Source: Flavihumibacter rivuli (GTDB lineage: Bacteria; Bacteroidota; Bacteroidia; Chitinophagales; Chitinophagaceae). From it: 64,000 nt of DNA. Positions 43,472 to 52,798 of the stretch are shown in pieces. Within the stretch, counting starts at the first letter, position 1; each line of letters opens with the position of its first letter. The stretch covers positions 3,438,001 to 3,502,000 of the forward strand of contig NZ_CP092334.1 in assembly GCF_018595685.2 (NCBI RefSeq), written 5' to 3'. The translations under genes and the position numbers were made by a program. The notes beneath the pieces are model-generated. The model was not told where the DNA came from, searched no databases, and saw only the letters and a list, made by a program, of their open reading frames with translations.

Positions 43472-45495
43472 GCAGGTCGTTTGGGGTAGTGATAGCCATG
43501 ATTGCGCCTCTTGCCACAGCGTTCGCGCAGGAGAAGAAGGACTCTGCAGCCCAGCCATTGAAGGAAGTGGTGGTGACCGCTCATAGGAAATCAGTGGAGA
43601 ACCTGTCCATTCCCTATATGGTGGAAAGTATTGGGGCGAAAACCATCGCTGCCCACCAGCCCCGTACCACACCGGAAGCGCTGCAGGGCCTGAACGGGGT
43701 ATTTGTACAGAAGACCAACCATGGCGGTGGTTCCCCATTCGTGAGGGGCCTCACCGGTAACCAGTTGCTGATACTGGTGGATGGTATACGCCTGAACAAT
43801 TCCACCTTCCGTTATGGTCCCAACCAATACCTGAACACCATAGATGCCTATTCGATCCAAAGGATTGAAGTTGCCAAAGGGACAGGCTCTGTCCAGTATG
43901 GATCAGATGCAATTGGTGGGGTAGTGCAGGTGTTCAGCAAGGAACCGGAGTTTTCGGATAAGGGTTCCCGTTGGCAGGGTAACCTTCTGGGAAAATACAT
44001 GTCTGCCGGGATGGAGCAAACCGGAAGGGGAGAGCTGTCTTACAGTAGTGAAAAGCTGGCTGTTGGTATTGGCCTTACCTATCGTCATTTTGGCGACCTG
44101 GTGGGAGGGGATACTACGGGTAAGCAATCGCCATCGGGTTATGAGGAATATGCTTTTGATATCAAGCTCAAGTGGGCGCTGCCGGATCGTTCCACCCTCA
44201 CCTTTGCGAACCAGTTCCTCCGGCAGAACCATGTGCCTGTATACCACAAAGTGCAGCTGGAGCGGTTCCGGAACAACGAAATGGATCCCCAGCAAAGGCT
44301 CCTGACCTATTTGCGTTGGGATAAGAAGGGTGAGACCAAATGGATGCGGCAGCTATCCGTAACGGCCTCTTACCAGGATAGCAGGGAAGGAAGGATAAGC
44401 AGCAAACAGGGTAGCACAGTAGTGAGAAAGGAGCAGGATGCCGTGAGCTCTTTTGGCCTGTCAGCGGACCTGTCCAGCGAGATCGCCAGGGGTTGGTCGG
44501 CCAATTCCGGAATAGAACTCTATCATGATATCATAGGTAGTGAGCGCTATGACCGTAATGAAGCAGATGGCACTATTCGTCCATTGCGCGCCTTGTACCC
44601 TGATGGCTCCACCTATGGAAACTATTCGATCTATACCCTGCATCACTTTGCCTGGAAAAACTTTAGCGCTGAACTGGGGCTTCGTTACAATGCCTTCAAC
44701 ATAAGGCTGGAGGATAGTTCCCTCGGGCAAGTCAGGATCCAACCTTCTGCCCTCGTTGCTAATGCGGCATTGATGTACCATGTCAATGATCATCATAAGT
44801 TGTTTGCGGCCCTGGGTAATGGGTACCGCGCCCCCAATATTGATGATATGGGTTCATTGGGCATTGTTGATTTCCGTTATGAAGTACCTGCAAGGGACCT
44901 TCGTGCAGAACAATCCATCAATTCAGAATTGGGTTACAAGTTCCTGGATGGACGTTTTTCCGGGGCTGCCTCTGTTTTCCATATGGACCTCCGTAACCTG
45001 GTCACAAGGGTGAGGGTGCCCGGCGATTCCATCAGTGGTTACCCGGTGTACAGGAAGGAGAATGTGGAAGAGGGATATATCTGGGGATGGGAAGCTGCGC
45101 TATCCTATCGCGCAGGGGCCCATTGGCAATTCAGCGGGAATATGGCCTGGCAGTACGGCCAAAATGAGACCCGTGGGGAACCCATGCGTAGGATCCCCCC
45201 GGTGAATGGCAGGTTGTTAGCTGCGTATACTGATGACCGTTGGTCGGCCACCATGGAGTGGTTATTTGCGGGAAAGCAGGACCGTTTGGCAAAGGGCGAT
45301 AGGGAGGATAACAGGATACCCCAAGGAGGCACTCCGGGTTGGGAGGTGTTGAACCTCTATGGTGGCTACCGCTGGCGAACGATCCAAATGAATGCCGGCC
45401 TGCTGAATCTTTTCAATATAGATTACCGAACCCATGGTTCGGGCATTAATGGCGTGGGGAGAAGTTATTGGATCTCGGTGCAATGGCGTTGGTGA
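43468..45495 (+). CDS. TonB-dependent outer membrane receptor
   Basis: A 675-residue receptor. After a signal peptide (residues 1-21) comes the TonB-box region 'LKEVVVTAHRKSVENL', the plug ('PEALQGLNGVFVQKTNHGGG' in its first part, then 'LLILVDGIRLNN', 'IEVAKGTGSVQYGSDAIGGVVQVF') and a 22-stranded-barrel-like region to the C-terminal aromatic end 'YWISVQWRW'. It lacks the N-terminal CarboxypepD_reg domain of SusC-type receptors and more resembles siderophore, heme or vitamin receptors. It is coupled by an ATGA overlap to a secreted propeller/phosphoesterase, so it may import a product of that enzyme. The ligand is unknown. Confidence 0.92.
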   Translation: MSRSFGVVIAMIAPLATAFAQEKKDSAAQPLKEVVVTAHRKSVENLSIPYMVESIGAKTIAAHQPRTTPEALQGLNGVFVQKTNHGGGSPFVRGLTGNQLLILVDGIRLNNSTFRYGPNQYLNTIDAYSIQRIEVAKGTGSVQYGSDAIGGVVQVFSKEPEFSDKGSRWQGNLLGKYMSAGMEQTGRGELSYSSEKLAVGIGLTYRHFGDLVGGDTTGKQSPSGYEEYAFDIKLKWALPDRSTLTFANQFLRQNHVPVYHKVQLERFRNNEMDPQQRLLTYLRWDKKGETKWMRQLSVTASYQDSREGRISSKQGSTVVRKEQDAVSSFGLSADLSSEIARGWSANSGIELYHDIIGSERYDRNEADGTIRPLRALYPDGSTYGNYSIYTLHHFAWKNFSAELGLRYNAFNIRLEDSSLGQVRIQPSALVANAALMYHVNDHHKLFAALGNGYRAPNIDDMGSLGIVDFRYEVPARDLRAEQSINSELGYKFLDGRFSGAASVFHMDLRNLVTRVRVPGDSISGYPVYRKENVEEGYIWGWEAALSYRAGAHWQFSGNMAWQYGQNETRGEPMRRIPPVNGRLLAAYTDDRWSATMEWLFAGKQDRLAKGDREDNRIPQGGTPGWEVLNLYGGYRWRTIQMNAGLLNLFNIDYRTHGSGINGVGRSYWISVQWRW

Positions 45496-45618
45496 GTAGT
45501 ATTAATAGCCTGCAATCACATTGCCTTATGCCAGTATTGACCATAATCATGGTCCCTGCCTATTATCATCATGGTCGCCGGAACTGGAATAGGGTAATTT
45601 GCCCGACAATCGATCGCT

Positions 45619-47268
45619 ATGTCCTTTCCGTTCTCCCATCGTTATGCATTTGATGACTCCTTCAAAAAGCCTGTCGCCTATTTCTGTATGGAATTTGCCA
45701 TCCACCAGTCGTTCAAGATCTATTCCGGTGGATTGGGATTCCTTGCCGGCTCCCATATGCGTAGCGCCTATGACCTGAAGCAGAATATGGTAGGGGTAGG
45801 CATCTTATGGAAATATGGGTATTATGACCAGGTGCGGAAGGCAGACCAGACCATGGATGTGCTTTTCCAGGAAAAAGTATATGGCTTCCTGCAGGAAACG
45901 GGCATCCGCTTCTCCATCAAGGTCAATGGGCACCCGGTATGGGTAACGGCCTATTACCTGGCCCCGGAAATTTTCCAGACAGCCCCTATGTTCTTTCTCA
46001 GTACAGACCTGCCGGAGAACGACTACCTGGCCAGGACCATCTGTCACCGCCTATATGATGCCAACCCGGAAGCGAGGCTGGCCGCAGCGATCCTCCTGGG
46101 TGAGGGCGGCGCCAAGCTTTTTGAGCAACTGGATTGGAAACCCGAAACCTATCACCTCAATGAATCCCACGCCCTCCCCCTTGCCTTCTATCTCTATAGC
46201 CAGTATGGAAGCCTCGAAGCCTTTAAGCGCCACCTGGTCTTCACCAACCATACCCCGGAGTCGGCAGGCAATGAGCAATCGGATATGCGCCTGCTCGGCA
46301 AGATGGGATTCTTCAATGACCTTTCGGAAGAAACGGTAAGGAAGATCACAGGCACTACAACGGATACACTTAACCATACACTGGCTGCCTTGCGACTGGC
46401 GGGAATAGCCAATGGGGTGTCGGAGCAGCACCGGCTCACCATGTGCAAGATGTGGCAGCCCGACAAGGAAACCTGCGGGATCAGGGCTATCACCAATGCG
46501 CAGCATTTTGGTTATTGGGCCGATAAGCCTATGTATGATGCCCTGCTGGACAATGATGATGAAGCACTGGCTGCTAGGAAGCTCGCATGCAAGCGGGCCC
46601 TTTTTGAGGAAGTGGCAGACCAGAATGGGGAGTTGTATGATGAGCATGTTTTCACCCTGGTCTTTGCCAAGCGATTTGCCGGGTATAAACGCGCGGAGCT
46701 CCTGATGCAGGATATGGATCGTTTCAGGAAGCTGTTGGGGAACAAGCGGTATCCCATCCAGGTGATCTGGGCCGGGAAGCCTTACCCGATGGACTATGCT
46801 GCCATTGGCAGTTTTGACCGGATCGTTCATCTCTGCAAGTCCTTCAGTAATTGCGCCATCCTGGTAGGCTACGAGCTGAAATTGTCAAAGCTCCTGAAGG
46901 GTGGTGCCGATGGCTGGTTGAATGTGCCCCGACTCCGGCATGAAGCTTCGGGTACCAGTGGCATGACGGCTGCCATGAATGGTGCCGTGAATATTGGCCT
47001 GCCAGATGGCTGGTTCCCTGAGTTTGCCAGGGACCACCAGAACAGCTTTGTGATCCCGCCCTGCGATACCTGCCTGCACGACCATGAGCAGGATGACCGC
47101 GATGCGCACAGTCTTTATACCTTATTGGAAGAGACCGTACTGCCAATGTTTTATAATGACCGCCCGTCCTGGCTGCAATTGATGAAGCAGGGCATGCGCG
47201 ATGTAGTGCCACAATTCGATAGTGCCCGGATGGCGAGGGAGTATTATGAAAAATTATACCTGGCTTGA
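45619..47268 (+). CDS. Alpha-glucan phosphorylase-like protein without the PLP lysine
   Basis: A 549-residue protein of the short alpha-glucan-phosphorylase family (GT35 fold, TIGR02094-like). Features: 'KPVAYFCMEFAIHQSFKIYSGGLG' (in two parts at the N-terminus), 'HLNESHALPLAFYL' and the C-terminal 'EASGTSGMTAAMNGAVNIGLPDGW'-type motif, here cut to its key part GTSGMTAAMNG. In phosphorylases this motif reads GTSGMKAA (or GTGNMKF), and its lysine holds pyridoxal phosphate. Here residue 450 is threonine (ACG, one base from the lysine codon AAG). Without it the normal PLP-dependent phosphorolysis should not work, so the protein may be another glycosyltransferase or a binding protein. It is cytoplasmic and a single gene. 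Confidence 0.85.
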   Translation: MSFPFSHRYAFDDSFKKPVAYFCMEFAIHQSFKIYSGGLGFLAGSHMRSAYDLKQNMVGVGILWKYGYYDQVRKADQTMDVLFQEKVYGFLQETGIRFSIKVNGHPVWVTAYYLAPEIFQTAPMFFLSTDLPENDYLARTICHRLYDANPEARLAAAILLGEGGAKLFEQLDWKPETYHLNESHALPLAFYLYSQYGSLEAFKRHLVFTNHTPESAGNEQSDMRLLGKMGFFNDLSEETVRKITGTTTDTLNHTLAALRLAGIANGVSEQHRLTMCKMWQPDKETCGIRAITNAQHFGYWADKPMYDALLDNDDEALAARKLACKRALFEEVADQNGELYDEHVFTLVFAKRFAGYKRAELLMQDMDRFRKLLGNKRYPIQVIWAGKPYPMDYAAIGSFDRIVHLCKSFSNCAILVGYELKLSKLLKGGADGWLNVPRLRHEASGTSGMTAAMNGAVNIGLPDGWFPEFARDHQNSFVIPPCDTCLHDHEQDDRDAHSLYTLLEETVLPMFYNDRPSWLQLMKQGMRDVVPQFDSARMAREYYEKLYLA

Positions 47269-47470
47269 TAATGGCTTTGGTATTGCCCGAATAGAGGGCG
47301 CCTTTTTGCAATATTTTTTTATCCAAGTGTAGGCGGATTACTACCTGTCCCTCCGGCAGGTTTTGGAACGGGGAGTTTTCAGCAGTGAATTATACTTCCA
47401 GGGAATGAATTCGGCTAAGTGCCAATGTGCTTTTTAGTATATTTAACCTCCATTTTAAACAGCAAGCAAC

Positions 47471-48628
47471 ATGAATCGAAAACTACGTATGGGCATGATC
47501 GGTGGTGGCCTCGACGCATTTATTGGCGCTATCCACCGACTGGCAGCCAACATGGATGGTAAGATCGAACTGGTTTGTGGCGCACTCAGCATCAACGAAG
47601 AGATTGCCATCAAAAGTGGTAAGGCACTGTTCCTTAACGAGGACCGCATTTACAAGAATTACGAAGAGATGCTGGAGAAGGAAGCCGCTTTGCCGGCCGA
47701 CCAGCGGATGGATTTCGTGACCATTGTTACCCCCAACTTCGCGCATTTCGCTCCGGCCATGAAGGCACTGGAGAAAGGCTTCCACGTAGTGATCGAGAAG
47801 CCGATCACGCTTTCGCTGGAAGAAGCCAAGCAATTAAAGGCCAAAGTGGAAGAGACCGGTCTCATCCTCTGCCTTACGCATACCTATACCGGTTATCCCA
47901 TGGTGAAAGAGGCGAAGGACCTCATTGCAAAGGGCGAACTGGGCAAGATCCGCAAGGTATTTGTTGAATACCGGCAGGGCTGGCTGAGCCGCCTGTCGGA
48001 GCGCGAAGGCAATGCCGGCGCCGCCTGGAGGACGGATGCCAAGAAATCGGGCAAGAGCGGTGTGATGGGCGATATCGGCACCCATGCTTTTAACCTGGCT
48101 GAATACATCAGTGGCCTGCAAGTAAGCGAACTCTGCGCCGACCTGAATGTGGTGGTGGATGGCCGTGCCCTGGATGATGACGGGGCCGTGCTGCTGCGTT
48201 TCAACAATGGGGCCAGTGGAGTGCTGATGGCTACGCAGGTAGCAGCCGGTGAGGAAAATAACCTGTCGATCCGCATTTATGGCGAGCAGGGTGGAATAGA
48301 ATGGCAGCAGCAGGAGCCCAATACCCTACTGGTAAAATGGTATGACAAGCCAATGGAAGTACGTCGTGCCGGCCAGGGTTACCTGAGCGCCATCGCCAAA
48401 CAAAATACCCGCACGCCCGGTGGCCATCCCGAAGGTTACCTGGAAGCTTTCGCCAACCTCTACCGCAATTTCACCCAAACCCTTGCGGCCCGCATGGAAG
48501 GCGGCAGCGTTGATGCCAGCGTGGTTGAATTCCCCTCCGTGAATGAAGGCATCAGGGGAATGGCCTTTATCGAGAACGTGGTAAGGAGCAATGAAAGCGG
48601 GGAGAAATGGGTGAGTTATACAATTTGA
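47471..48628 (+). CDS. Gfo/Idh/MocA-family oxidoreductase
   Basis: A 385-residue NAD(P)-dependent oxidoreductase. The N-terminal Rossmann motif is 'RMGMIGGGLDAFIG', the family's E-K-P is in 'HVVIEKPITLSLEEAKQL', and the C-terminal domain follows from about residue 135 ('GDIGTHAFNLAEYISG' holds the catalytic histidine). It has no Tat signal, so it is cytoplasmic, unlike many Bacteroidota members. Substrate: probably a sugar or inositol derivative. It stands alone between the phosphorylase-like gene and a long gap. Confidence 0.9.
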   Translation: MNRKLRMGMIGGGLDAFIGAIHRLAANMDGKIELVCGALSINEEIAIKSGKALFLNEDRIYKNYEEMLEKEAALPADQRMDFVTIVTPNFAHFAPAMKALEKGFHVVIEKPITLSLEEAKQLKAKVEETGLILCLTHTYTGYPMVKEAKDLIAKGELGKIRKVFVEYRQGWLSRLSEREGNAGAAWRTDAKKSGKSGVMGDIGTHAFNLAEYISGLQVSELCADLNVVVDGRALDDDGAVLLRFNNGASGVLMATQVAAGEENNLSIRIYGEQGGIEWQQQEPNTLLVKWYDKPMEVRRAGQGYLSAIAKQNTRTPGGHPEGYLEAFANLYRNFTQTLAARMEGGSVDASVVEFPSVNEGIRGMAFIENVVRSNESGEKWVSYTI

Positions 48629-49238
48629 GATAGAATTCAGATAATTAAGTGCCGTAGTTACATTTTAACTACTAATGAAGCACAGGGTAATTCGATATGA
48701 TAAAAATATTTCGGATTTCCTTGTGCTTCTTAATTTTTGGTGATATCTGCTTGTAGAATAATCCGGGCTTTTGGGTTTAACTATATTTAATGGTTGCCGA
48801 AATCCATTGGCATTTTCTTTAATTGACTGGAGTTTAGGTTCTGTAGCTCCATTACTTCAAGATCAGCCCCACAATTATAATCAGGATGGAAATTACCCAC
48901 GGGTTGAAGTACTGATCATTTGTGGTCAACCAGGTATTCTGAACAGGAAGAATTCAGGTGATCAGAAAATAAAATTTGGAGGAAAGAATATTTATGCTAA
49001 TTTAGTCTATAGAAATAGTAGACTAATAATCTTTCATGCATCAATTGACCAGGTATATAGCTAGGGTGTTGGCCGGTGATGGAAACATTACAGGTTCGAG
49101 GTTTGAATCCTATTACTCCTGGTATGCTTCAGCCACCTGTTGACTTGATCCAGTTCATCAATGAACAAGCGGTTAATGTTGGGAATATCTTTTTTCCCAA
49201 CTTGATTTTCTGTGATTGTTAACTAAACGCAGTAGGCA
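48629..49238. other. Long intergenic region with a possible gene remnant
   Basis: A 610-base AT-rich stretch. On the minus strand a 33-codon open segment (48852-48953, no ATG) reads as a membrane-helix end, 'NPWVISILIIIVGLILK' before a stop, which may be the tail of a decayed gene. A 97-codon frame on the plus strand has no protein-like pattern. No tRNA, terminator or repeat is clear. Confidence 0.4.
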
Positions 49239-49553
49239 ATGAAATTGATCCTGATCATGTTCGCATGTTTAATCGCTGGTAAGCCGACAATAGTTGATAT
49301 GAAGAATGACGCATTAGTTATCCAGGGAAAAGTTATCAGTTTTAATGAATCCTTTCCCCTTGAAGGTGTTTTGGTTCAGGTGAAAGGAACCAGTACCATA
49401 ACAGGAACCCAGGCTGATGGGACCTATTCACTTGAGATAAGGCCTATAGATACGATGCTTGTGTTTAGCCTAAGTGGCTATGAACGACAGGAGGTCAGGG
49501 TTATGCCAGATAAAAGGGAGTATGATATCGCTTTGAAACCTTCTGGACAATAG
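49239..49553 (+). CDS. Stand-alone CarboxypepD_reg-like domain protein
   Basis: A 104-residue protein: a weak signal-like hydrophobic start (residues 1-14), then a CarboxypepD_reg-like beta sandwich ('VIQGKVISFNESFPLEGVLV', 'GTSTITGTQADGTYSLEI', 'LVFSLSGYERQEVRV'). This domain normally sits at the front of SusC-type TonB receptors; here the chain ends at 'IALKPSGQ', exactly where the receptor plug would begin. It may be a free domain or the remainder of a receptor gene. It is followed 14 bases later by a TlpA-like gene on the same strand, so it is expressed with it. Confidence 0.75.
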   Translation: MKLILIMFACLIAGKPTIVDMKNDALVIQGKVISFNESFPLEGVLVQVKGTSTITGTQADGTYSLEIRPIDTMLVFSLSGYERQEVRVMPDKREYDIALKPSGQ

Positions 49554-49567
49554 TAAAACAATTATGT

Positions 49568-50122
49568 ATGGGGAAGATATTGATGCTTTGTTTAGGGATT
49601 AGTTTGCTGGCCATTGACACCCTTCTTGCGCAAGAAAATCAGGTTGAGTCAAAGAGTACAGTTGATGTGAATAGGGGCTTTATCGTTAATGTTGGTGAAA
49701 AGGCTCCTGGTGGCATTTTGCTCGAGCTGACGAATGGGGAGAAGTTGACATTGGAATCGCTAAGGGGAAAGGTTGTGTTGCTCCAATTTACAGCTAGCTG
49801 GTGTGTGGTATGCAGGAAGGAAATGCCTCATCTTGAAAAGGAGGTCTGGCAGGTGTATAAAGACAGGGGCCTGGTGTTGATTGGTATTGATCGTGATGAG
49901 CCCATTGATACTGTGAGGCAGTTTGCATCTAAAATGAAAGTAACCTATCCATTAGCGTTAGATCCAGGCGCCGCGATATTCCATAAGTTCGCCTCAAGGG
50001 ATGCCGGTGTTACCCGAAATGTCCTGATTGACAGAAATGGTAATATTAGTTTCCTGACAAGATTATTCGACATGCAAGAGTTTGAGCAGCTCAAGCAGAA
50101 GATTTCCGAATTACTGAATTGA
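49568..50122 (+). CDS. TlpA-like periplasmic thioredoxin
   Basis: A 184-residue exported thioredoxin-fold protein. A signal peptide (residues 1-21) precedes the redox domain with active site C79-V-V-C82 ('ASWCVVCRKEMPHLEKEV'), the strand 'GLVLIGIDRDEP' and a cis-proline-region 'VTRNVLIDRNGNI'. TlpA proteins reduce disulfides or mature cytochromes in the periplasm; in Bacteroidota many are general redox helpers. It lies 14 bases after the CarboxypepD_reg-domain gene and ends before a clear terminator. Confidence 0.9.
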   Translation: MGKILMLCLGISLLAIDTLLAQENQVESKSTVDVNRGFIVNVGEKAPGGILLELTNGEKLTLESLRGKVVLLQFTASWCVVCRKEMPHLEKEVWQVYKDRGLVLIGIDRDEPIDTVRQFASKMKVTYPLALDPGAAIFHKFASRDAGVTRNVLIDRNGNISFLTRLFDMQEFEQLKQKISELLN

Positions 50123-50202
50123 CCGATGGCTTTTTAACACACACATAAAGGGTATTCCTGAAATAGCAAGCAGCTTTTGGTTGATTTGAGGTCCTGCCCA
50201 AT

Positions 50203-50229
50203 GGGGAGGAGGAATTTTCCTCCCCTTTT
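50203..50229 (+). terminator. Rho-independent terminator after the TlpA gene
   Basis: GGGGAGGA and TCCTCCCC form an 8-bp GC-rich stem around GGAATTT, followed by TTTTA. It separates the TlpA operon from metY. Confidence 0.8.
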
Positions 50230-50291
50230 ACTCTATAAAAAAAGTAGACTAAAATAAATGCTGAGGTAGCTTAACAAACTAATTAACGTGA

Positions 50292-51632
<1,341 letters not shown>

Positions 51633-51662
51633 TTCGATCCTATTAGCAATAAAAGAAAAACA

Positions 51663-52700
51663 ATGACGGAAATATTTTACCTAAAGGAACCCTTTCATTT
51701 AGAGTCTGGTGAGGTCCTTCCTTCCTTACACCTCGCCTATACCACCTATGGTTGGCTAAATGAAAGCAGGGACAATGTGGTATGGGTCTTTCATGCCTTA
51801 ACTGCTAATAGTGACCCGGCAGAATGGTGGCCCGGCTTAGTGGGTCAGGGTAAACTTATTGATCCCGCTAAATATTTCATTGTTTGTGTAAATATGCCAG
51901 GAAGTTGCTACGGAAGTATTGGGCCATTAAGTAAGGATCCTGATACTGGTGAAAGTTATTTCCATGCTTTCCCCTTCTTTACTACAAGGGATATGGTAAA
52001 AGCATACCAGCGTCTCAGGTATGCTCTAGGTATAAGGAGGATAAAGCTGGGTATTGGTGGCTCAATGGGTGGTCAACAATTACTTGAATGGGCAATTGAA
52101 GAGCCAAGGCTTTTTGAACACATAGTCCCTATAGCAACAAATGCATTTCATTCAGCATGGGGTATTGCCTTTAATGAATCCCAAAGACGTTGTATTGAAG
52201 TTGATGCAACATGGACGGATAGAGGGCGATGGGCTGGAATTGAAGGCATGAAAGTAGCCAGGGGTCTTGGACTCTTGTCTTACAGAAATTACCACATTTA
52301 TGATATACATCAGCGCGAGGATGACAGGAGAAAGCTGACTGATTTTAAGAGTTCATCTTACCAGGTTTACCAGGGAGAGAAGCTCGCCAGAAGGTTCAAT
52401 GCATTCAGTTACCATACATTAACCAGAAGCATGGATGCCCACAATGTTGGTAGGGGAAGACTGTCTGTTGCTGCAGCATTAAATACGATACAGGCCCATA
52501 CCTTGGTGATCGGTATAGGTACGGATATTTTATTCCCCCTCAGTGAGCAGCAATACATTGCAGCACATATCAATAATGCTCGTTTTGTGGCCATCCACTC
52601 CAACTATGGCCATGATGGGTTTTTACTTGAGAATGATTCATTAACCAGGATCATAGGGCCATTTGTTGAGGAGGCATTCATTTCCACAAGTTCTGTTTAG
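51663..52700 (+). CDS. metX: Homoserine O-acetyltransferase (MetX)
   Basis: A 345-residue alpha/beta-hydrolase-fold acyltransferase. The nucleophile serine is in 'LGIGGSMGGQQLLEWA', the pre-motif 'VNMPGSCYGSIGPLS' lines the substrate site, and the acid and histidine are in 'GIGTDILFP' and 'SNYGHDGFLLEN' near the end. It acetylates homoserine with acetyl-CoA for the MetY step encoded just upstream. Some homologues use succinyl-CoA, but sequence alone does not show which acyl donor is used. A terminator follows. Confidence 0.92.
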   Translation: MTEIFYLKEPFHLESGEVLPSLHLAYTTYGWLNESRDNVVWVFHALTANSDPAEWWPGLVGQGKLIDPAKYFIVCVNMPGSCYGSIGPLSKDPDTGESYFHAFPFFTTRDMVKAYQRLRYALGIRRIKLGIGGSMGGQQLLEWAIEEPRLFEHIVPIATNAFHSAWGIAFNESQRRCIEVDATWTDRGRWAGIEGMKVARGLGLLSYRNYHIYDIHQREDDRRKLTDFKSSSYQVYQGEKLARRFNAFSYHTLTRSMDAHNVGRGRLSVAAALNTIQAHTLVIGIGTDILFPLSEQQYIAAHINNARFVAIHSNYGHDGFLLENDSLTRIIGPFVEEAFISTSSV

Positions 52701-52727
52701 CAATCGTTGATCTATAGTTTGGTTTTG

Positions 52728-52767
52728 AAAAAGCAGGCTCCGGTTTCCCGGTTGACCTGCTTTTTTA
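52728..52767. terminator. Terminator between metX and the alpha-2-macroglobulin gene
   Basis: AAAAGCAGG pairs with CCTGCTTTT, with a smaller CCGG-CCGG stem inside the loop, and T and A tracts on both sides. It lies between converging gene ends and may serve both. Confidence 0.75.
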
Positions 52768-52798
52768 TGATATTCACCCTGGTTGTCTTACGTTCATT

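Noticed and set aside
48771..49064. 97-codon plus-strand open frame
   Set aside because: No domain-like pattern and unlike its neighbours in composition.
49090..49130. tRNA-like GGTTTGAATCC string
   Set aside because: The stem around it does not pair and no anticodon or acceptor arms can be drawn upstream.
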